Assembly: GCA_031266115.1 (NCBI GenBank)
Contig: JAISBQ010000027.1
Coordinates: forward strand, 1 to 11,376
DNA: 11,376 bases
Direction of reading: 5' to 3'
DNA from: Bifidobacteriaceae bacterium
Lineage (GTDB): Bacteria; Actinomycetota; Actinomycetes; Actinomycetales; WQXJ01
The notes under the pieces are model-generated. The model was not told the DNA's origin, made no database searches, and worked only from the letters and a program-made list of their open reading frames with translations. Made by a program: the position numbers and the translations under genes. Below are positions 7,244 to 11,376 of this stretch, piece by piece (the stretch's first letter is position 1; each line of letters begins with the position of its first letter).

Positions 7244-8259
7244 CTGTGCCAGGTCGCGCGGTGTGGAGCGCGCGCCGCGGTCTGGGACGGGTCGCGGACC
7301 ACCACGTCACCGAGGATGTCGTCGACGGCGGCCATGACATCTGGCGGGATGGCGACGCCGGAGGCCTTGGCGTTCTGCGAGACTTGCTCGGGACGGGACG
7401 CGCCGACGATGGCGCCGGCCACCCCCGGGTTCTGCAGCACCCACGCGATGGCGAACTGCGGCAGCGTGAGACCGAGGTCGCCGGCGAGGGGCCGGAGGCG
7501 TTGTACGCGGGTCAGGAGATCGTCGGTGAGGAAGTCGCGGATACCCGATTCTCCGGGCTTGACCTGGGCGGCGCGTGAATCGGCGGGAACAGGGTGACCC
7601 GGCAGGTACTTTCCGGAAAGGACGCCCTGCGCCATCGGCGACCAGACGATCTGCGAGACACCCTCGGCGATGGATGTGGGGATCACCTGTGCTTCGATCA
7701 CTCGCCACAGGGCCGAATACTGCGGCTGGTTGGAGATCATGCTGAACCCCAACTCCTTCGCGTAGCGCACGCCCAGGCGAATCTGGTCCGCTGTCCATTC
7801 GCTGACCCCGATGTAGAGGGCCTTTCCTTGGCGCACGACATCGGCGAAGGCGATCATCGTCTCTTCGATGGGCGTGGCGTCGTCCCAGCGGTGTGCCTGA
7901 TATAGGTCGACATAGTCGGTGCCGAGACGTTTGAGGGATCCAGCAATCGATTCCATGATGTGCTTGCGCGACAGGCCCGAATCGTTGGGTCCGCCCGGCC
8001 CGGTGGGCCAGAACACCTTGGTGAACAGCTCCAGTGACTCGCGGCGCTGGCCGGCGAGCGCCCGGCCGAGAACGCTCTCAGCCTTGGTGTTCGCGTAGAC
8101 GTCAGCGGTGTCGAACGTGGTGATGCCGGCGTCAAGGGCCGCGTGGACGGATGCCGTGGCCAGGTCGTCGGTGATCTGGTTGGCGTGGGTCAGCCAGTTG
8201 CCAAAGATGAGGTTGGTGATGCGCAGCCCGGACGTGCCGAGGAATGTGGAAGTGACCAT
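7240..8259 (-). CDS. Aldo/keto reductase, Kv-beta-like group
   Basis: This 339-residue NADPH-dependent oxidoreductase has the (beta/alpha)8 fold of the AKR superfamily. The catalytic tetrad is visible: Asp50 and Tyr55 in TTFDTADVYANTKAE, Lys81 in FTKVFW, and His123 in YQAHRWD. The sequence resembles potassium-channel beta subunits and their bacterial relatives throughout: GLSRKHI (95-101), a WSPMAQGVLSGKY block and a GASRPEQ cofactor motif near the C-terminus. Channel subunits carry Asn where this protein has the enzymatic His. It is cytoplasmic; the likely substrates are aldehydes or ketones, unknown here. ATG 8259 was chosen over an upstream in-frame start (8337) because MVTSTFLGTSGLRI is the normal N-terminal strand of the family and TAGGCT lies 7 nt upstream. 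Its stop codon overlaps the PBP stop on the other strand. Confidence 0.95.
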   Translation of the reverse strand: MVTSTFLGTSGLRITNLIFGNWLTHANQITDDLATASVHAALDAGITTFDTADVYANTKAESVLGRALAGQRRESLELFTKVFWPTGPGGPNDSGLSRKHIMESIAGSLKRLGTDYVDLYQAHRWDDATPIEETMIAFADVVRQGKALYIGVSEWTADQIRLGVRYAKELGFSMISNQPQYSALWRVIEAQVIPTSIAEGVSQIVWSPMAQGVLSGKYLPGHPVPADSRAAQVKPGESGIRDFLTDDLLTRVQRLRPLAGDLGLTLPQFAIAWVLQNPGVAGAIVGASRPEQVSQNAKASGVAIPPDVMAAVDDILGDVVVRDPSQTAARAPHRATWHS

Positions 8260-8359
8260 GCCGGACAGCCTAGTGTCGCTCAACGGCCGGGATTGCCGCG
8301 TCGCCGCTTTGTGCGGTGACAACGGCCGTATGGCCACGCAAACGGGCAGTTCGCGACAC
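8260..8359. other. Intergenic spacer with 9-bp direct repeats flanking a hairpin
   Basis: These 100 bp lie between the DUF3043 stop and the reductase start, both on the minus strand. CAACGGCCG occurs at 8281-8289 and again at 8320-8328. Between them an 8-bp stem (8300-8307 with 8313-8320, loop TTTGT) forms. On the plus-strand RNA the stem is fully paired with one G-U pair; on the minus-strand RNA, the direction of both genes, it has an A-C mismatch. It could be a transcription end for DUF3043 or an operator for the reductase promoter, but no T-run follows. Confidence 0.3.
8267..8272 (-). promoter_or_regulatory. Putative leaderless -10 element of the aldo/keto reductase gene (TAGGCT)
   Basis: On the minus strand TAGGCT is followed by exactly 7 nt (GTCCGGC) and the ATG at 8259. 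The hexamer and the spacing are identical to those in front of the M20 dipeptidase gene. No Shine-Dalgarno sequence is present. The arrangement implies an independent promoter, so the reductase need not be co-transcribed with DUF3043. Confidence 0.6.
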
Positions 8360-8932
8360 CTACGTGGGGTATTCCTTGCGGGCTACCAGCGGCTTGGGCA
8401 GCCGGGTGCGGCGCATCTGAATGGAACGGGACACGCCGTACCACACGGTGCCGCGCGGGATCTCCTTCGCCTCGAACTTGGCGTTCAGGGCGCGGCGAAG
8501 CCGGAATCCGCGGACAGCGGCGTCGACAGCGAAGGCGATAGTCACCGCATACATGACGAGGATCATGACAGCGGACGCCTGCGGCGAGCGGTTGAGTGCG
8601 AAGACGCCGACAATCATCGCGACGGCGGCGATCAGGAAGAACTCCCCGATCGATGTGCGCGAGTCGATCCAGTCGCGTGTCCACCGCCGGGCAGGGCCCT
8701 TGTCGCGGGCCGGCAGGTACCGTTCCTCACCGGTCTGGAGGGCACGATTCATGCGGTCTCTCGCCCGGTCCCGCTGCTCCCGTGTCATCCGTGCTGACTC
8801 GCGCCTATCGGTCGGTGCAAGAGGTCGCTTGTTGGCCTCTTCGGCCTCCTTGCGGGTGGGGGTGGGCCGGCCCTTACCCTCGGGCTTGGGGAGTGTGACC
8901 GCGTCGCGACGTTTGGGTTTGAGAAATGACAC
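8360..8932 (-). CDS. DUF3043 domain-containing membrane protein
   Basis: This 190-residue protein matches the actinobacterial DUF3043 family in layout and motifs. A basic N-terminal tail contains GKGRPTPTRKEAEEANKRPL (19-38), the family's most recognisable block. A long charged, Arg-rich helix (about 44-66) follows. Two membrane segments come next, about residues 95-113 (IGEFFLIAAVAMIVGVFAL) and 119-140. A cytoplasmic C-terminus ends with SIQMRRTRLPKPLV. The function is unknown. The cluster of charged residues on both sides of the hairpin suggests a small inner-membrane protein with both ends in the cytoplasm. The start is GTG at 8932, preceded at 7 nt by TACCCT. It is divergent from the dipeptidase operon across 68 bp. 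DUF3043 genes are often found close to HesB/IscA-type genes in actinobacteria, as here. Confidence 0.93.
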   Translation of the reverse strand: MSFLKPKRRDAVTLPKPEGKGRPTPTRKEAEEANKRPLAPTDRRESARMTREQRDRARDRMNRALQTGEERYLPARDKGPARRWTRDWIDSRTSIGEFFLIAAVAMIVGVFALNRSPQASAVMILVMYAVTIAFAVDAAVRGFRLRRALNAKFEAKEIPRGTVWYGVSRSIQMRRTRLPKPLVARKEYPT

Positions 8933-8939
8933 ATCGACA

Positions 8940-8945
8940 AGGGTA
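8940..8945 (-). promoter_or_regulatory. Putative leaderless -10 element of the DUF3043 gene (TACCCT)
   Basis: On the minus strand TACCCT is followed by 7 nt (TGTCGAT) and the GTG start at 8932. It fits TANNNT-N7-start, with transcription expected to begin at the G of GTG. Confidence 0.55.
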
Positions 8946-8987
8946 GCTGGGGCGCCCTCGGTCAGGTCTGCGCCTGCCGCCCGCCGT

Positions 8988-8993
8988 TAGGCT
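8988..8993 (+). promoter_or_regulatory. Putative leaderless -10 element of the dipeptidase operon (TAGGCT)
   Basis: TAGGCT is followed by 7 nt (GGCGTTC) and the ATG at 9001. It would drive the dipeptidase, alpha/beta hydrolase and ErpA-like genes as one leaderless transcript. No ribosome binding site precedes the ATG. Confidence 0.6.
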
Positions 8994-9000
8994 GGCGTTC

Positions 9001-10392
9001 ATGAACAGCGCCGATCACCCGATCCCACCCATCGTTCCTGACATCGAGGAGTTGCGCCGGCGTGTCGATGACGACTTCCCGGCCGTGTTGGCGGACTTGA
9101 ACCGCCTGATCGCGATCCCCTCACTCTCGGCCCCCACGGCCGATCACACCCCGCTGGAGCGCTCGGCTGAGCTGGTGGCCACCATGGCGAAATCCGTGGG
9201 GGTCCAGGACGTCGAGATTGTCCGAGCGCGCACCGAGGCAGGGGTGTGGGGCGGTCCCGGCGTGTTGGGCCGGATTCCGGGTCCACCCGGCGCCCCCACG
9301 GTGTTGCTGTACGCCCACCATGATGTTCAACCCGTCACGGACGATTGGGACACCGACCCGTTTGTGCCCACCCAGGTCGGTGACCGGCTGTTCGGCCGCG
9401 GTGCCGCCGATGACGGCGCAGGAGTAGTGGTCCACCTGGGTGCCTTGCGGGCGCTCGGATCGGATCTCGGCGTAGGGATCGCCGTGTTCATTGAGGGTGA
9501 GGAGGAAGTGGGTTCGCCGACGTTTGCCCACCTGCTACGCGAGCATGCCGACAGGCTTGCGGCCGACGTGGTCGTGGTAGCCGATTCGGACAACTGGGAG
9601 ATCGGCACCCCCGCCCTGACCGTCTCGCTGCGCGGGGTCGCGGAGCTGACTGTGACTCTTCGCGTCTCCCAGCATGCGGTGCATTCGGGGATGTTCGGCG
9701 GTCCCCTCCTGGACGCCCCGTTGCTCTTGGCCCGGTTGCTTGCCACCCTTCACGACAGCGATGGGGCCGTGGCCGTGGCCGGGCTCGGTCCCACTGGCCA
9801 CAGCGAGCTTGCCTATCCCGAGGACCGCCTTCGCGCGGATGCGGCGATCTTGCCGGGCGTTCGCCTGGCCGGACATGGGCCCATCGCCGACAGGCTGTGG
9901 TGGTCCCCGTCGATCGATCTCATCGGCTTCGATGCGACCCGCGTGGACGACGCCTCCGGCACCATCGCGCCGCAAGCACGCGCCAGGGTGTCCCTGCGGG
10001 TCCCTCCGGGGATGGATGCCGTGGCCGCGCAAGAGGCGGTGCACCGCCACGTGGTGGACCACGCCCCCTTCGGCGCTGAGGTCAGCGTGGACGATGGCGT
10101 TCCCGGCGAACCGTTCACGCTCCCCACAGATTCGCCAGCCATGGAGGCTGCCACCTGGGCGTTGACCACCGCGTGGGGCCGTGAGCCCGTCCTGCAGGGT
10201 CAAGGTGGGTCGATCCCGTTGACCCACGATCTGGCCCGCACATTTCCCGGAATCGACGTGTTGCTGACGGGCGTGGAGGATCCGGATTCGCGGGCGCATT
10301 CCGGCAACGAGTCGGTGCATCTCGGCGAACTGCGCCGAGCCGTCCTCGCCGAAGCGCTGCTGCTTGCCCGGCTCGCGGTCCCAGTGTCGTGA
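9001..10392 (+). CDS. M20 family dipeptidase/metallopeptidase
   Basis: The 463-residue protein matches M20 dipeptidases of the carnosinase-like branch, cytoplasmic two-zinc enzymes that cleave dipeptides or related amides. YAHHDVQP (104-111) gives the first metal His106 with Asp108. GRGAADD (132-138) supplies the bridging Asp. EGEEEVGS (165-172) supplies the base Glu168 and metal Glu169. SDN (196-198) gives Asp197. SRAHSGNESVHL near the C-terminus gives the last metal His. The lid/dimerisation domain lies between, including RVSQHAVHSGMFGG at 221-234. Many relatives have DDK after GRGxA; here Gly139 replaces that Lys. ATG 9001 is the start, with TAGGCT 7 nt upstream. Its TGA overlaps the GTG of the next gene (10389-10392), so translation is probably coupled. 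Confidence 0.95.
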   Translation: MNSADHPIPPIVPDIEELRRRVDDDFPAVLADLNRLIAIPSLSAPTADHTPLERSAELVATMAKSVGVQDVEIVRARTEAGVWGGPGVLGRIPGPPGAPTVLLYAHHDVQPVTDDWDTDPFVPTQVGDRLFGRGAADDGAGVVVHLGALRALGSDLGVGIAVFIEGEEEVGSPTFAHLLREHADRLAADVVVVADSDNWEIGTPALTVSLRGVAELTVTLRVSQHAVHSGMFGGPLLDAPLLLARLLATLHDSDGAVAVAGLGPTGHSELAYPEDRLRADAAILPGVRLAGHGPIADRLWWSPSIDLIGFDATRVDDASGTIAPQARARVSLRVPPGMDAVAAQEAVHRHVVDHAPFGAEVSVDDGVPGEPFTLPTDSPAMEAATWALTTAWGREPVLQGQGGSIPLTHDLARTFPGIDVLLTGVEDPDSRAHSGNESVHLGELRRAVLAEALLLARLAVPVS

Positions 10393-11204
10393 ACGCACCG
10401 CGCACCGTGACCACCATGCTGGGGCCGCTGGTGGCGGAAGTCCGCGGCGAGGGTCCCACCGTGGTCCTGCTTCACGGCAACGGCGAGGACGCGAGGCTCT
10501 TCGACGGGATCGTCGACTACCTCACGGGATTCAGGGTGGTGACACTTGAGGCCCGGGGTCATGGCCGGACCCCTGTCGGGCCGCAGCCCTTGACCATCGC
10601 TCATCTGGCGAAGGATGTCGCGGCCGCCATCGGCGAAGGCGAGGCGCGAGGTGTGATGGACGGGAAGGTCTTTGTGGTCGGGTTTTCCGACGGTGCGAAC
10701 GTCGCCATGGAACTCGCGATCCATCGCCTACCGCGAGTCCGGGGCCTGGTGCTGATCGGCGGGAACTGTCGACCCTCGGGGATGAAGGTGGCGGTCCACA
10801 TAGCGATCGTTGTCATTTGGGCCGCTCTGGCGCTGGCTTCTCTGGTGTCGACGGGCGCCCGGCGCCGGGCGCGGGTCTGGGGACTGATGGTGGGGCAACC
10901 GCGGATCACCGATGCCGACCTAGCTCGAATCGACGTGCCGACGCTTGTCGTTGCCGGCGAACGGGACGTGGTCGCGCGCCGGCACACAGAGCGGACGGCG
11001 CAGGTGATACGTGGCGCGGACATGGTCATCGTTCCCGGTCGGGGCCACATGCTGCCCACCGAGGCGCCCGAGGTTCTTGGACCGGCCATAGCCAGTTTCC
11101 TCAACGCTGAGGCTCGCAGCGGTAACCTGGGCGGACAGGGGCATCCCGGTGCGGCCACCGGACCCACCTGGGACCATCCCGACCACTCGGAGGATTCATC
11201 ATGA
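10389..11204 (+). CDS. Alpha/beta hydrolase
   Basis: This 271-residue alpha/beta-hydrolase-fold protein has LLHGNGED (27-34) as the oxyanion segment and GFSDG (98-102) as the nucleophile elbow with Ser100. GERD contributes acid Asp193 and GRGH contributes His220, so the triad is complete. ARGHGRTPVG (55-64) is typical of this superfamily. Residues 133-153 (KVAVHIAIVVIWAALALASLV) form an unusually hydrophobic helix in the cap region, perhaps for lipid-like substrates or membrane contact. After about residue 240 there is a polar, Gly/His/Pro-rich tail of 31 residues that looks disordered. The substrate is unknown; esterase or a similar hydrolase is as far as the motifs go. The gene is the middle of a coupled operon, starting within the dipeptidase stop (GTGA, 10389-10392) and ending within the ErpA start (ATGA, 11201-11204). 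Confidence 0.9.
   Translation: MNAPRTVTTMLGPLVAEVRGEGPTVVLLHGNGEDARLFDGIVDYLTGFRVVTLEARGHGRTPVGPQPLTIAHLAKDVAAAIGEGEARGVMDGKVFVVGFSDGANVAMELAIHRLPRVRGLVLIGGNCRPSGMKVAVHIAIVVIWAALALASLVSTGARRRARVWGLMVGQPRITDADLARIDVPTLVVAGERDVVARRHTERTAQVIRGADMVIVPGRGHMLPTEAPEVLGPAIASFLNAEARSGNLGGQGHPGAATGPTWDHPDHSEDSS
11189..11193 (+). promoter_or_regulatory. Shine-Dalgarno sequence of the erpA-like gene (GGAGG)
   Basis: GGAGG lies 7 nt before ATG 11201, inside the last codons of the alpha/beta hydrolase. It is the only textbook ribosome binding site seen in the window and fixes the start of the Fe-S carrier gene. It contrasts with the leaderless starts of several other genes. Confidence 0.75.
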
Positions 11205-11376
11205 CTCAGACCAGCGAGACTACCCATGGCGTGAGGCTGACCGACGCCGCCGCTGCGAAGGTCAGGGCGCTGTTGGCCGCCGAGCCCCGCGATGACTTGC
11301 GGCTGCGTCTCGGCGTGCGCCCCGGAGGGTGCGCGGGACTCGTCTATCAGCTGTTCTTCGATGACGCTACCGTGGA
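11201..11376 (+). CDS. erpA: Iron-sulfur carrier of the HesB/IscA/ErpA family (partial, cut by window end)
   Basis: The first 58 codons are present; the family is usually 105-120 residues. The reading begins MTQTSETTHGVRLTDAAAAK and continues with a DDLRLRLGVRPGGCAGLVY segment and QLFFDD. The GGCxGxxYxLxFDD pattern is the A-type carrier signature, with Cys44 the first of three conserved cysteines; the C-terminal GCGC-like pair would lie beyond the window. These proteins accept Fe-S clusters from SUF machinery and hand them to apo-enzymes. The start is fixed by GGAGG at 7 nt and the ATGA overlap with the hydrolase stop. The symbol erpA is by family similarity; IscA or SufA-type naming is also possible. 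Confidence 0.9.
   Translation, partial: MTQTSETTHGVRLTDAAAAKVRALLAAEPRDDLRLRLGVRPGGCAGLVYQLFFDDATV

Larger units (their letters stand above)
8933..9000. promoter_or_regulatory. Divergent intergenic region with two outward leaderless promoters
   Basis: In 68 bp there are two -10-like hexamers facing outwards, one for DUF3043 (minus) and one for the M20 dipeptidase operon (plus). They lie 42 bp apart (8945 to 8988), so their -35 regions must overlap. This creates the possibility of co-regulation or mutual interference. No Shine-Dalgarno sequence precedes either start codon. Confidence 0.55.

Noticed and set aside
9535..10398. 287-codon minus-strand frame opposite the M20 gene
   Set aside because: No domain features; the plus strand carries a complete M20 metal site in this stretch.
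1..11376. CRISPR arrays, tRNA/rRNA genes, insertion sequences, phage genes, riboswitches
   Set aside because: No regularly spaced repeats, cloverleaf, transposase or integrase motifs, terminal inverted repeats or long structured leaders were seen; the region is dense with housekeeping-type genes.

Overview
The window is high-GC DNA with strong G/C third-position bias, closely packed genes and frequent GTG starts. This indicates an actinobacterium (Actinomycetota). Lineage-typical markers are a DUF3043 membrane protein, a HesB/IscA-type Fe-S protein behind an M20 dipeptidase, a membrane-type (class 2) PyrD with an actinobacterial N-terminus, and a recurring leaderless-promoter layout (TANNNT followed by 6-8 nt and then the start codon). 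A more precise placement is not supported from sequence alone.

Layout. Positions 2-79 (+) hold the last 25 codons of a gene that looks like the C-terminus of a VapC-type PIN-domain toxin. Facing it is a minus-strand cluster read from 3881 down to 95: leucyl aminopeptidase PepA (M17), a DUF885 putative metallopeptidase, and a small SHOCT-tailed protein whose GTG start overlaps the DUF885 stop. Divergent from pepA across 96 bp is pyrD (dihydroorotate dehydrogenase, 3978-5072 +). It is followed by a lipoprotein class B penicillin-binding protein (5156-7243 +). The PBP stop codon overlaps the stop codon of a convergent aldo/keto reductase of the Kv-beta-like group (7240-8259 -). Upstream of the reductase, also on the minus strand, is the DUF3043 membrane protein (8360-8932 -). 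Divergent from DUF3043 across 68 bp is a coupled plus-strand operon: M20 dipeptidase (9001-10392), alpha/beta hydrolase (10389-11204) and an ErpA/IscA-like Fe-S carrier (from 11201, cut by the window end). The three reading frames are joined by GTGA and ATGA stop/start overlaps.

How the genes fit together. Three peptidases (PepA, DUF885, M20) suggest peptide turnover. PyrD makes orotate for pyrimidines at the membrane. The PBP acts in cell-wall cross-linking or beta-lactam response. The ErpA-like protein delivers Fe-S clusters. This looks like a core housekeeping neighbourhood of an actinobacterial chromosome. No mobile element, CRISPR array, RNA gene or defence island is visible apart from the possible VapC tail at the edge. 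No convincing new multi-gene system was found. The most useful observations are the repeated leaderless promoters, the 4-nt coupled operons, the SHOCT-tailed protein, the PyrD insertion and the lipoprotein PBP.
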